DNA from: Ruegeria sp. SCSIO 43209
GTDB lineage: Bacteria; Pseudomonadota; Alphaproteobacteria; Rhodobacterales; Rhodobacteraceae
Direction of reading: 5' to 3'
Assembly: GCF_019904295.1 (NCBI RefSeq)
Contig: NZ_CP065359.1
Coordinates: 521,001-585,000 of the forward strand
Length of the DNA: 64,000 nt
Below the pieces are notes generated by a model. The model was given only the letters and a program-made list of their open reading frames with translations. It made no database searches and had not been told where the DNA came from. A program made the position numbers and the translations under genes. This document shows positions 47,903 through 56,765 of this stretch, piece after piece (position 1 is the first letter of the stretch; each line of letters starts with the position of its first letter).

Positions 47903-49381
47903 TCAAGCGAACGCAGTCAAAACCCAGAAAATTAGCGCCGACATCACTGCCGCTGCCGGTACCGTGACCACCCAGGCCGCCACGATGGTCATGAAATGCG
48001 ACCGCCGCACCAGCTTGCGCCGCCGCCGTTCCTCGCGCGCCAGTCGCAGCTCCGCCGGCCGCTGGCGGTTCGAGTATTTCCACCGCCGTTCTGCATGCCA
48101 CTCCCGATAGAAGCCAACACCAAAGACGGCCCCAACCGCGATATGAGTCGAACTGACCGGCAGACCCAGCCAACTGGCGACGATGACCGTGATCGCCGCC
48201 GATAGCGCGACACAGAACGCCCGCATCGGGTTCAGTTTGGTGATCTGGCTGCCGACCATACGGATCAGCTTGGGACCGAACAGGAATAGGCCGAACGAGA
48301 TACCAAACGCGCCGATCACCATGACCCATGTCGGGATCGATACTTTCGTGGCAAAATCTCCGAACTCGGCCGCATGCACGATTGCCGCCAGTGGACCCAC
48401 CGCATTGGCCACATCATTGGCCCCATGCGCAAAACTCAGAAATGTGGCCGAAATCACCAGAGGCAGGCCAAACAACGTCTTCAACGACCGGGTCCGGTTC
48501 TCCAACCCTTCAGACTTGCGCTTGACCCACGGTACCGTCGCAGCCCAGACCAGGCCGCCAAAGGTCAGGCCGATCAAAAGGGCAAATTGAAGATCAATTT
48601 TGACGATCCGCTTCAGGCCTTTGACCGACAAGTAGGTGGCAAACGCCCCTGCCATCACGGCAACCAGAATGGGCACCCAGCGCCGTGCTGCCGCGATCTT
48701 GTCGTCCTGATACTGGATCTTGTGTTTGATCAATGCCAGAAAGGCGGCTGCAATCATCCCGCCCAAAACGGGTGAGATCACCCAACTGGCGGCAATCGCG
48801 CTCATCGTGCCCCAACTCACCGCACTTAGGCCCGCCGCAGCAATGCCGGCACCCATCACGCCGCCGACCACCGAATGCGTGGTCGAAACCGGTGCCCCGA
48901 CCCAGGTAGCCAGATTGACCCACAGTGCCGACGATATCAGGGCCGCCATCATCGCCCAGATGAACACATTGCTGTTCTGCACCGACATCGGATCGATGAT
49001 GCCCTTAGAGATGGTCGAAACCACATCCCCCCCTGCCAGCAACGCGCCTGCGCTTTCTGCGATGGCGGCAATCAGGATGGCTCCGCCCATGGTCAGAGCA
49101 TTGGCCCCCACTGCCGGGCCCATATTGTTGGCTACGTCGTTGGCACCGATATTGATCGCCATGTAAGCGCCGAATGCCGCAGCTGCGACAACGATCACGC
49201 CACCATCGGCCCGTCCGAACAGAAGCGCTGCAGCCAAACCTGCCAGCGCGATAAAGGCCAGTGCAATTCCGGGGGCCAACAGAGGACGCGATACTTGGGC
49301 ATTGGCGTGCTCAACGCGCGAGATACGCTGCAGGTCGCGGTCCAGTGCGTGCCAACGGGCTTTGGTGGGGTGGTCTGACAT
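47903..49381 (-). CDS. PiT-family inorganic phosphate transporter
   Basis: A 492-residue membrane transporter of the PiT family, which imports phosphate with H+ (or Na+). Both PiT signatures are present: IGANDVANNMGPAVGANALT in the first half and SFAHGANDVANAVGPLAAIV in the second. A Pho-box-like repeat (49459-49476) lies 78-95 bases upstream. In Sinorhizobium a pit operon is repressed by PhoB, so a similar control is plausible here. No PhoU-like pit accessory gene is adjacent. Confidence 0.93.
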   Translation of the reverse strand: MSDHPTKARWHALDRDLQRISRVEHANAQVSRPLLAPGIALAFIALAGLAAALLFGRADGGVIVVAAAAFGAYMAINIGANDVANNMGPAVGANALTMGGAILIAAIAESAGALLAGGDVVSTISKGIIDPMSVQNSNVFIWAMMAALISSALWVNLATWVGAPVSTTHSVVGGVMGAGIAAAGLSAVSWGTMSAIAASWVISPVLGGMIAAAFLALIKHKIQYQDDKIAAARRWVPILVAVMAGAFATYLSVKGLKRIVKIDLQFALLIGLTFGGLVWAATVPWVKRKSEGLENRTRSLKTLFGLPLVISATFLSFAHGANDVANAVGPLAAIVHAAEFGDFATKVSIPTWVMVIGAFGISFGLFLFGPKLIRMVGSQITKLNPMRAFCVALSAAITVIVASWLGLPVSSTHIAVGAVFGVGFYREWHAERRWKYSNRQRPAELRLAREERRRRKLVRRSHFMTIVAAWVVTVPAAAVMSALIFWVLTAFA

Positions 49382-49458
49382 CGGTTCACAGCGGCTGTTT
49401 TGAATGATGCCCGCCGCTAAACGGTTCCAATGGGCGCGGCAACCTTTGTCATCAGTTT

Positions 49459-49476
49459 TTTACAATATTGTTACAA
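49459..49476 (-). promoter_or_regulatory. Pho-box-like direct repeat upstream of the PiT gene
   Basis: Read on the minus strand, TTGTAAC - AATA - TTGTAAA is a 7-4-7 direct repeat, the geometry of a PhoB half-site pair (consensus CTGTCAT-N4-CTGTCAT). It overlaps the last codons of the Nudix gene. The match to the consensus is partial (TGTxA core), and an AT-rich palindrome (ACAATATTGT) is an alternative reading. Confidence 0.4.
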
Positions 49477-49929
49477 TTGCAGTAGCAAGTCGCGCAGTTC
49501 CGGCTCTTGCACGCGTTCGGCGGCCACCTTTGGGGACACCCAGCAGCGCTTACGCTGATCGGACTCGGGGAATACATCCGCCAGATCGGTCACCTCGATC
49601 CGATAAACGCTGGTGATAACCGGCAACGCCGTGCCGTCATCCAACCTTTTGTCGTAAGAGTAATGACCAACGGGATCTTTCTGCACCTCAGTCGCGCGCA
49701 CTCCAGCCTCTTCCCAGGCTTCCCGCAATGCGGTTTCCGGCCCGTTGAGCCCATCAATGGGCCAGCCTTTGGGGATAATCCAGCGTCCGGTGCCCCGACT
49801 GGTGATTAACAAAACGTCGTCACCGGGACCTGCCTTGCGGGTACACAACGCAGCAACCTGCACCCGGCTTGGGCGCTGGATCAGCGGTCGCGCGACCTCT
49901 TCCCAGATGTTGCGTATCCATGTCGTCAT
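49471..49929 (-). CDS. Nudix hydrolase (paralogue of 15531-16016)
   Basis: A 152-residue Nudix protein with GRWIIPKGWPIDGLNGPET followed by ALREAWEEAGVRA, nearly the same motif as the Nudix gene at 15.5 kb. The C-terminal part, RKRCWVSPKVAAERVQEPEL, also matches it (RKWVSPKKASLKVSSPDL). These are probably DIPP-type or dinucleotide polyphosphate hydrolases, substrate unproven. It is on the same strand as, and upstream of, the PiT gene (89-base gap). Confidence 0.88.
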   Translation of the reverse strand: MTTWIRNIWEEVARPLIQRPSRVQVAALCTRKAGPGDDVLLITSRGTGRWIIPKGWPIDGLNGPETALREAWEEAGVRATEVQKDPVGHYSYDKRLDDGTALPVITSVYRIEVTDLADVFPESDQRKRCWVSPKVAAERVQEPELRDLLLQL

Positions 49930-50123
49930 GCCAGGCCTGCTCGGGCGTGTTCTTTTTGTAATTCGAAGAAGTTACATAATCATGTATTGCTGAGTTAACA
50001 ATACCGCCCTCGGATAACCGCAAAATATGGCCTGAACTTTCGGTGTTTCGTGTATTTTTGCAGCAATTTGTGCGCTTTGCACTGTTTCCGCCAATGAGGC
50101 TTATTTACGCCCACCTGATCAAC

Positions 50124-52562
50124 TCAGCCTTTGCGCCGCTTCGCGCGCAGCGTCGGATCCGCCTGAGTTGGATCTTCGGGCCAGGGATGTTTTGGGTACT
50201 GCGCCCGCATGTCCTTGCGCACATCGGCATATGACCCGGCCCAGAATCCGGGCAGATCACGGGTGATCTGGATCGGTCGCTGGGCCGGTGACAGCAGCGT
50301 GATCTTCAAAGGCTCGCCCCCAACCACCGGATGTTGCGTAACGCCAAATACCTCTTGTAGCCGAACCGAGATTTCGGGCACCGCACCGCCATAGTCAATT
50401 GGCAGCTTGCGGCCCAACGGAGTCACAAACGAGCCCGGCGCCCGCCGATCCAGTTCCTGCATCTGGTCCCAGTCCAGCCGGGCGCGCAGCGCGGGCAGCA
50501 GGTCGAACCGCTTCCAGTCATCGGCATTGCGCACACCCGAGAGCATCGGCAGCAGCCAGTCTTCCAGCGTATCCATCAGCCCGGTTTCCGAGAAGTCCGG
50601 CAAATCAGCGCCTTCCGCGCGGATCAACTCGACCCGAGCGGCCAATCGCGCTGCGGCCCCGTTCAGCCGCACACCCAGATCGCGCACCCCGTCCAACATC
50701 GCCCGCGCCAACGCATCCTCGGGGACATCTTTCCAGATGCGGTCGTCCAGCGTGATTGCTCCGAACCGCTCTTGCCTGCGCGCCACCACACGGCGTTCGC
50801 GTTTCGACCAGTCGCAGCTGTCGACCCACGCGATCTGATCGCCGAATAGATCGCGAATTTCCCCCTCGGAAATCTGCGCTGCCATGCGCACGCGCGCTTC
50901 ACGCGGGTTCCCATCCGTATCCGTCACCACAAGATAGGGTGCACCCGCCAACGTATCACCGGCTTCCAGCACGACGCCTTTGCCACCCGACAGGACATAA
51001 CGCGGGACATCTCCCTTGCGTCGCTGTCCGATGCGATCGGGATAGGCCAGCGCCGCCATCGCCGCCGGGCTCAGACCGCCCGCATCCTTAGATTGCGCGC
51101 GCAACCGTTTTGCTTCGCCCTTGATCCGATCCAGCGCGCCCATGTTGACCTGCCAGACCCGATTGCGCTGAAACGCGCGCACGTCCCGCAGCACCTCAAG
51201 CCTCAAAGACAGATCGACCGGCGCGCCCCGCAGCGGATCGCGTTCCGCCATCAGCGCCGCCAGTGTCGCGGCCTCAGGTCCCGCGTGCAGCAGCATGTGC
51301 CCCAGCCGAGGATGCAGCGGCAGCGCCGCCAGCGCCCGCCCATGTTCGGTGATCCTACCTTTGCCATCCAGGGCACCCAGCATCGCCAGCAACGCGCGCG
51401 CCTCGGCCAGCGTGCCTTCGGGCGGAGCGGTCAGAAACGCAAGATCACCCGGTTCTGCGCCCCAGAGCGACAATTCCAACGCCAGCCCGGTCAGATCGGC
51501 TGCCTCGATCTCGGCAGGCGGGTAGGCGGCTAGTGCACCTTCTTCGCCCTTGGACCACAACCGATAGCAGACACCTTCGGCCACACGCCCCGCACGGCCT
51601 GCGCGCTGCGTCGCTTCGGCCCGCGTCACCCGCTCGGTCACCAGCTGCGACATGCCTGATCCGGGATCGAACCGTGCCCGCCGGGCTTGCCCCATATCGA
51701 CCACCACGCGGATATCGGGAATAGTCAGCGAGGTTTCGGCAATCGACGTCGCCAGAACCACCTTGCGACCTTGCTTAACCGGCGCAATCGCCGCGCGCTG
51801 GGCGGCAAAGGGCAGTGCTCCGAACAATGGCCGCACTGAACAGGTGTCGGGTAGACGGCTGGCCAAAGCCGCCTCGGCCCGCCGAATTTCACCTTCACCG
51901 GGCAGGAACACCAGCATGCCCCCTTTGGTTTCCCGTTCGGCTCGCACCACCAGATCGATCAGCGCGTCCAGTCGCCGCGCCTGCGGCGCCAAAGGCCGGT
52001 CCAACCAGCGGGTCTCGACCGGATAGCTGCGCCCTTCGGATGTCACCAGAGGCGCGTTCATCAGCTGGCCCACCGGTTCAGCATCCAGCGTCGCGGACAT
52101 CGCCAGCAAGATCAGGTCATCGCGCAACGCTCCAGTCACCTCAAGGCACAGTGCAAGCCCAAGATCGGCGTTCAGGGACCGTTCGTGGAATTCATCGAAT
52201 ATCACAGCACCTACGCCGGGCAGGTCAGGTTCGGATTGCAGCATCCGTGTCAGGATACCTTCGGTCACAACCTCGATGTGCGTCGCCTTTGAAACTTTCA
52301 CGTCTCCACGGACACGATAGCCCACGGTCTGGCCCACGGGCTCACCCAGCGTCTCGGCCATGCGTTCGGCGGCGGCGCGGGCGGCCAGCCGCCGGGGTTC
52401 CAGCATGACGATCCGGCCCTCGCACAGACCGGCCTGCAGCATCTCAAGCGGCACGCGGGTTGTCTTGCCCGCACCCGGCGGCGCCTGCAGCACCGCGCGC
52501 CCATGCGTTCGCAAGGCGTTCAGAAGATCGGGAATGGCGTCATCAATGGGCAACCGGGTCAT
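50124..52562 (-). CDS. hrpB: ATP-dependent helicase HrpB
   Basis: An 812-residue DEAH-box helicase of the HrpB type. Walker A is APPGAGKTTRVPLEML, the DEAH box is IFDEFHERSLNADLGL, motif III is SATL, and motif VI is TQRAGRAGRVAEGVCYRL. The HA2 and the C-terminal HrpB domains follow, ending in a KHPWPEDP segment as in the family. The length matches E. coli HrpB (about 810). Its cellular substrate is not well defined even in E. coli. It is divergent from meaB. Confidence 0.95.
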   Translation of the reverse strand: MTRLPIDDAIPDLLNALRTHGRAVLQAPPGAGKTTRVPLEMLQAGLCEGRIVMLEPRRLAARAAAERMAETLGEPVGQTVGYRVRGDVKVSKATHIEVVTEGILTRMLQSEPDLPGVGAVIFDEFHERSLNADLGLALCLEVTGALRDDLILLAMSATLDAEPVGQLMNAPLVTSEGRSYPVETRWLDRPLAPQARRLDALIDLVVRAERETKGGMLVFLPGEGEIRRAEAALASRLPDTCSVRPLFGALPFAAQRAAIAPVKQGRKVVLATSIAETSLTIPDIRVVVDMGQARRARFDPGSGMSQLVTERVTRAEATQRAGRAGRVAEGVCYRLWSKGEEGALAAYPPAEIEAADLTGLALELSLWGAEPGDLAFLTAPPEGTLAEARALLAMLGALDGKGRITEHGRALAALPLHPRLGHMLLHAGPEAATLAALMAERDPLRGAPVDLSLRLEVLRDVRAFQRNRVWQVNMGALDRIKGEAKRLRAQSKDAGGLSPAAMAALAYPDRIGQRRKGDVPRYVLSGGKGVVLEAGDTLAGAPYLVVTDTDGNPREARVRMAAQISEGEIRDLFGDQIAWVDSCDWSKRERRVVARRQERFGAITLDDRIWKDVPEDALARAMLDGVRDLGVRLNGAAARLAARVELIRAEGADLPDFSETGLMDTLEDWLLPMLSGVRNADDWKRFDLLPALRARLDWDQMQELDRRAPGSFVTPLGRKLPIDYGGAVPEISVRLQEVFGVTQHPVVGGEPLKITLLSPAQRPIQITRDLPGFWAGSYADVRKDMRAQYPKHPWPEDPTQADPTLRAKRRKG

Positions 52563-52682
52563 ATCGCCTTATCGCCAAAGCCTCGGCCAAGGTCCAGCGT
52601 CGCCAAACTCGGCTTCGGTTGGGGCTGGACAAACCGGGTCATCCCCCCTCATCTAGGGCAAATTCCAGCCGGGGACTTACCG

Positions 52683-53660
52683 ATGAACATTGCCGAGCTT
52701 GGCGACAGGATCTTGAACGGAGAGCGCAGGGCATTGGCCCGTGCGATCACACTGGTCGAAAGCGGGCGTGAAGATCATCGGGCGCAGGCAACCGCGCTGC
52801 TGGATCAATTGAGCGGCGCCGGACGCCAGGCGTTGCGGATCGGCCTGTCGGGCACGCCGGGTGTGGGCAAATCGACCTTTATCGAAAGCTTCGGCATGAT
52901 GCTGACGGGGCTGGGGCTGCGCGTTGCGGTTCTTGCAGTTGACCCCAGCTCGGCCCGTTCGGGGGGCTCGATCCTGGGCGACAAGACCCGCATGGAAAGG
53001 CTGAGCCGCGAGAAAAACGCCTTTATCCGCCCGTCCCCCAGCCAGAGCCATCTTGGTGGCGTGGCGCGCCGCACACGCGAAGCGATTGCACTTTGTGAGG
53101 CGGCTGGTTTTGACGTCGTGCTGATTGAAACCGTGGGTGTGGGCCAATCGGAAACCGTTGTGGCCGAGATGTCTGACCTGTTCCTGCTGCTGCTGGCCCC
53201 GGCGGGTGGAGATGAGTTGCAGGGCGTCAAGCGCGGCATCATGGAGATGGCCGACATGATCCTGATCAACAAGGCCGATGGCGACCTGAAAGCGACTGCA
53301 ACCCGCACCTGCGCCGATTACGCGGGCGCGCTGCGTCTGCTGCGCAAACGCCCGCAGGACCCCGAAGGGTTTCCCAAGGCCATGACCGTTTCAGCAGTTG
53401 AAGAGCATGGGCTGGAACAGGCCTGGGACGAGATGCAGGCCCTGACAACCTGGCGGCGCGAAGCCGGGCATTGGGTATTGAACCGCGCCACACAGGCAAA
53501 ATACTGGTTCGAGCAAGAGGTACGCCACGCATTGCTTGCGCGTCTCGAAACGCCACAGATGCGCAGTCGGATGAGCGATCTTGGCGCTCAGGTCAGTGCG
53601 GGCCACCTCAGCCCATCGGCGGCGGCCGAACAAATCCTCTCCGGGCTGTCCGACGCGTAA
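52683..53660 (+). CDS. meaB: MeaB/ArgK-type GTPase (methylmalonyl-CoA mutase chaperone)
   Basis: A 325-residue G3E P-loop GTPase that protects and reloads adenosylcobalamin in methylmalonyl-CoA mutase. The start at 52683 gives MNIAELGDRILNGERRALAR, the family opening; 60 upstream codons in frame are not coding-like. Walker A is GTPGVGKSTFIESFG, followed by AVDPSSARSGGSILGDKTRM and VETVGVGQSE, and the NKAD motif is LINKADGD. The mutase itself is not in this window, although roseobacters often use it in propionate and ethylmalonyl-CoA metabolism. Confidence 0.94.
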   Translation: MNIAELGDRILNGERRALARAITLVESGREDHRAQATALLDQLSGAGRQALRIGLSGTPGVGKSTFIESFGMMLTGLGLRVAVLAVDPSSARSGGSILGDKTRMERLSREKNAFIRPSPSQSHLGGVARRTREAIALCEAAGFDVVLIETVGVGQSETVVAEMSDLFLLLLAPAGGDELQGVKRGIMEMADMILINKADGDLKATATRTCADYAGALRLLRKRPQDPEGFPKAMTVSAVEEHGLEQAWDEMQALTTWRREAGHWVLNRATQAKYWFEQEVRHALLARLETPQMRSRMSDLGAQVSAGHLSPSAAAEQILSGLSDA

Positions 53661-53830
53661 CACTCTGGCGGTATGATGCGTGCGCGGCTGGTGCGCTGAC
53701 CGCTAATCGTGTATTAAAGCTACATATATTGTTGTGTTTGAGTGTAAGTCACTGCGTTTGAACCGGGTTGAGAAAGGGCTTGGTCAGCTCGGATCGTGCC
53801 CGGATTCTCCGAGGAACGGGACACGTCAGA

Positions 53831-55024
53831 ATGCCCAATATCAATGGTACCAACGGCGACGACGATATCGATGTCACAAATGACAACGGTACTCTGAACG
53901 GAAACCCGGCGACGCCTCCGGTGACCGGTATCCGCGGCCGTGGCGGCGATGACGATATCACCATCACCAATAGCACCATTGCCAACAATGTCCTGGGCAA
54001 TGCAGGCACCGACACGATCATTGTCACCAACAGCACGGTTGGCGGGCGCATCGCTAGCGGGTCGGATGCGGATACGGTTGATATCAGGGGGTCAACCGTC
54101 GGCGATATCCGGCTTGGTGCCGGTAATGACACGCTGAATTTCACCAGCACCACGGTGTCGGGTGACATTCGCGGCGGCAGTGGAACCGACACGCTGAACC
54201 TCCCTGAGGGCACTGTTATCACGGACGATACTTTCGGGGTGATTACGGTCGAAGACGGGGTTGGTTATTCAGTCTCGAGCGGCACATTTACCCTGCCTTC
54301 AGGCATCACCGTCACGTATTCAGCGTTCGAGAACGGGTCGGGTATGCCCTGTTTCACGCGCGATACATTGATCACGACACAGGATGGGCGATCCCTGATC
54401 CAGTCGTTGCGCACCGGTGACCTGATCCCCACGCTGGGGCAGGGCCTGCACCCGATCCGTTGGATCGGGCGGCGCGAATTTGATCGCTTCCAGCTTGAAG
54501 CCAACCCCAGACTCTGGCCTGTGCGTATCCTTGCAGGGGCATTGGGCGAGGGGCTGCCGCATCGCGATCTGCTGGTCTCGCGCCAGCATCGGATGCTGGT
54601 GCACTCAAAGATCGCCCAACGCATGTTCGGCACGACCGAGGTTCTGATTCCGGCCATCAAACTCACCGCAATGCCGGATATCTACGTTGATGAAAGCGTG
54701 GAAAGCGTCGAGTATTACCACCTGCTGTTCGACCGCCATCAGGTGATCTTTGCCGAGGATGCGCCAACCGAAAGCCTCTATACCGGCCCCGAAGCGCTGA
54801 AAATGCTGAGCGCCGCGTCGCGTCGCGAGATATTCGAGATTTTTCCCGAACTGACAGACCTTGACTACCGCGCCGACCCGGCCCGCATGATCCCCGGCGG
54901 GCGGCTGCAAGCGCAGTTGATCACACGGCATTTGAAGAATAACAAGCCGCTGTTGCGGATGTCCCCGATCTTGACCTCAAATGAATTCAACTCGGGTGCA
55001 AAGATTTCGCCGCAGCCGTCTTGA
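53831..55024 (+). CDS. Hint-domain protein 2 with beta-repeat N-terminus
   Basis: A 397-residue protein from the ATG at 53831 (21 codons into the open frame). Residues 35-130 are Gly/Asp/Thr-rich repeats of about 20 residues, each ending in (S/T/G)T(V/I) with blocks such as GSDADTVDIRGSTV and GAGNDTLNFTSTTV, recalling RTX-type calcium rolls. The Hint domain begins at Cys174 (MPCFTRDTLITTQDGRSLIQ) and includes GALGEGLPHRDLLVSRQHRM, shared with the paralogue at 38107. No signal peptide; type I export is plausible. The C-terminal RLQAQLITRHLKNNKPLL is also conserved in the pair. Confidence 0.82.
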   Translation: MPNINGTNGDDDIDVTNDNGTLNGNPATPPVTGIRGRGGDDDITITNSTIANNVLGNAGTDTIIVTNSTVGGRIASGSDADTVDIRGSTVGDIRLGAGNDTLNFTSTTVSGDIRGGSGTDTLNLPEGTVITDDTFGVITVEDGVGYSVSSGTFTLPSGITVTYSAFENGSGMPCFTRDTLITTQDGRSLIQSLRTGDLIPTLGQGLHPIRWIGRREFDRFQLEANPRLWPVRILAGALGEGLPHRDLLVSRQHRMLVHSKIAQRMFGTTEVLIPAIKLTAMPDIYVDESVESVEYYHLLFDRHQVIFAEDAPTESLYTGPEALKMLSAASRREIFEIFPELTDLDYRADPARMIPGGRLQAQLITRHLKNNKPLLRMSPILTSNEFNSGAKISPQPS

Positions 55025-55143
55025 CCCTTCGCGCGATTCCCACTAAACGCATCCAACCAGTTTTCGGGCGCGACTTCGGGTTGCGCCCCTTGTGATTTGG
55101 CCACGGGTCTTGTACCCGGCCTCCAGAAACAAAGGAAGAAACC

Positions 55144-55431
55144 ATGTCGCGCCGTTGCGAACTGACCGGAAAAGGCCCGATGACTGGCAACAATGTCAGC
55201 CACGCCAAAAACAGAACTCGTCGCCGTTTTCTGCCCAACCTGAACGACGTTACCCTGCAGTCGGAAACTCTGGGTCGTGGCGTCAAGCTGCGCATCTCGG
55301 CAGCTGCCCTGCGCTCGGTCGACCACCGCGGTGGTCTGGACGCGTTCCTGGCCAAAGCCAAGGATGACGAGCTGTCGGCGAACGCCCTGAAAGTGAAGAA
55401 AGAAATCGCCAAGGCACAAGCCTCGGCCTAA
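55144..55431 (+). CDS. rpmB: 50S ribosomal protein L28
   Basis: A 95-residue ribosomal protein. [20 protein letters not shown] is the L28 signature, followed by [17 protein letters not shown]. The length is normal for alphaproteobacteria (longer than the 78 residues of E. coli). GGAAGAAACC precedes the ATG. A strong terminator follows, so it is probably a single-gene transcript. Confidence 0.98.
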   Translation: MSRRCELTGKGPMTGNNVSHAKNRTRRRFLPNLNDVTLQSETLGRGVKLRISAAALRSVDHRGGLDAFLAKAKDDELSANALKVKKEIAKAQASA

Positions 55432-55453
55432 GCGCTTTCTCACGCAAGAATTC

Positions 55454-55489
55454 AGCCCTGCACCCTGCGGTGTGGGGCTTTTCTTTTTT
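55454..55489 (+). terminator. Rho-independent terminator of rpmB
   Basis: AGCCCTGCACC and GGTGTGGGGCT pair over 11 positions (two G-T) around CTGC, followed by TTTTCTTTTTTG. Confidence 0.9.
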
Positions 55490-55618
55490 GCATTCGCTGC
55501 CCCTGTGCGAATGATTGTCTCTGAAATGGTAATAAAACGCCCCGCTTCGTGACGTTGTTCACAGAACGCCTGCTGAATATCGCATATGTTTATGCATATT
55601 CATGTTGAGGGGGTTACC

Positions 55619-55762
55619 ATGTCACTCAAAGCAAAGAATTTTCTGTTTTTACTGCCACGATCAATTGCAAAAGCCGTGATCCGCTGCACCCGGATGCAGC
55701 GCCGGGTAAACCGACTGCATACGGGGATGAATGCCGAGGCGTTCAGGCCGCCGAAAAGCTGA
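55619..55762 (+). CDS. Small basic protein of 47 residues, unknown
   Basis: The ATG at 55619 follows GAGGGGGTTACC, a strong ribosome site, and opens a 47-codon frame (MSLKAKNFLFLLPRSIAKAV ... FRPPKS). It has a short hydrophobic patch and eleven Arg/Lys residues. The upstream 70 bases are AT-rich (CATATGTTTATGCATATTCATG), fitting a promoter. No family is recognised. A membrane-associated or regulatory small protein is possible. Confidence 0.5.
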   Translation: MSLKAKNFLFLLPRSIAKAVIRCTRMQRRVNRLHTGMNAEAFRPPKS

Positions 55763-55836
55763 GCTAGGCCATACTGTCTCAGCCACTGCTTTGCGCTTGA
55801 AGCCGGTTCAGTGGGCGGCGTATATACCAAGCTGAC

Positions 55837-56187
55837 ATGACAGGCTTTTTCCGCACATTTCTGCCTTATGCGCTGTCCTTGATGGTGATCCTCACCGGGC
55901 AGGGACTGGCCGTGTCGCGGGGTATGGAGCGCGCGGTCGGGCAGATGGTTTTGTGCACCGGCAGCGGGCCGGTCGTCGTCTATATGGACGAAGACGGCCA
56001 ACCGACCCGCGCACCGCAATACTGCCCTGACTATGCGCTCAACCTTCTGGGCGCGATCCATGAAGCCTCGGTTGCCGTACCTCCGGCCCCGTCGCGCGCG
56101 CTCCCCGCGCCGTCGCTCCTTTCCCAGCATCTGATTGCCGCGCCGTTGCCGCGACACCCAGCTCGTGCCCCGCCGGTTTCTGCCTGA
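55837..56187 (+). CDS. DUF2946-like small protein next to a copper chaperone gene
   Basis: A 116-residue protein with an N-terminal membrane helix (FFRTFLPYALSLMVILTGQG), then QMVLCTGSGPVVVYMDEDGQ and a second Cys (PQYCPDYALNLL). The pair of cysteines with an N-terminal helix resembles DUF2946-type proteins that occur near PCuAC/copper genes. The C-terminus is Pro/Ala-rich. It precedes the PCuAC gene by 45 bases, so a copper-related role is inferred from context only. Confidence 0.6.
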   Translation: MTGFFRTFLPYALSLMVILTGQGLAVSRGMERAVGQMVLCTGSGPVVVYMDEDGQPTRAPQYCPDYALNLLGAIHEASVAVPPAPSRALPAPSLLSQHLIAAPLPRHPARAPPVSA

Positions 56188-56232
56188 TTCCAGTTTCCAA
56201 ACTCTATCAGACAGTTACCAAGGAGAGGCATA

Positions 56233-56697
56233 ATGACCCTCAAATCCAGCCTGCTTGCAGTCCTGACTACCTTTTCGCTGACCGGTGCGGCGCTGGCTGC
56301 CGATACCATCTCGGTCGTAGACCCTTATGCACGGTCTTCGGGCAAAACCGCGAAGGCGGGTGCCGCCTTCATGATGATCCAGAATCAAGGCGATACCGAT
56401 GACCGCCTGATCGGCGTGACCTCGGATGCGGCTGCCCGAGTGGAACTGCACACTCATAAGGTTGACGAAAACGGTGTCGCCAAGATGGTGCATGTGAAGG
56501 AAGGCTTCGCCATTCCGGCGGGCGAAACCCACATGCTGAAACGCGGCGGTGATCACGTCATGTTCATGGGCCTGACCGCGCCTTTCGAACAGGGCGGAAC
56601 CGTTCCCGTCACTCTGATCTTCGAAAATGCTGGAGAGGTCGCGGTCGAGATCCCGGTCGATCTTGAGCGCCAGGACAAAGGCGGCCATTCGAACTAA
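56233..56697 (+). CDS. PCuAC periplasmic copper chaperone
   Basis: A 154-residue periplasmic protein with a signal peptide (residues 1-22, ending ALA). The PCuAC copper site is seen as H73 (ELHTHKVDENG), M85, and H108/M110 in GGDHVMFMGL. The residue two after H73 is His75, where the family often has Met. PCuAC delivers Cu(I) to the CuA centre of cytochrome oxidase, so it links functionally with the oxidase genes at the start of the window. A strong hairpin follows at 56737. Confidence 0.9.
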   Translation: MTLKSSLLAVLTTFSLTGAALAADTISVVDPYARSSGKTAKAGAAFMMIQNQGDTDDRLIGVTSDAAARVELHTHKVDENGVAKMVHVKEGFAIPAGETHMLKRGGDHVMFMGLTAPFEQGGTVPVTLIFENAGEVAVEIPVDLERQDKGGHSN

Positions 56698-56736
56698 CGC
56701 CTGTCTTCAGGCTGTGGTACAGCCATCATCCATACG

Positions 56737-56761
56737 ACAGGCCGGGCAATGCCCGGCCTGT
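56737..56761. terminator. Shared terminator, PCuAC / HdeD-like gene
   Basis: ACAGGCCGGGC and GCCCGGCCTGT form a perfect 11-bp stem with an AAT loop, between the convergent stops at 56697 and 56766. There is little T-tract. Confidence 0.75.
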
Positions 56762-56765
56762 TGCG

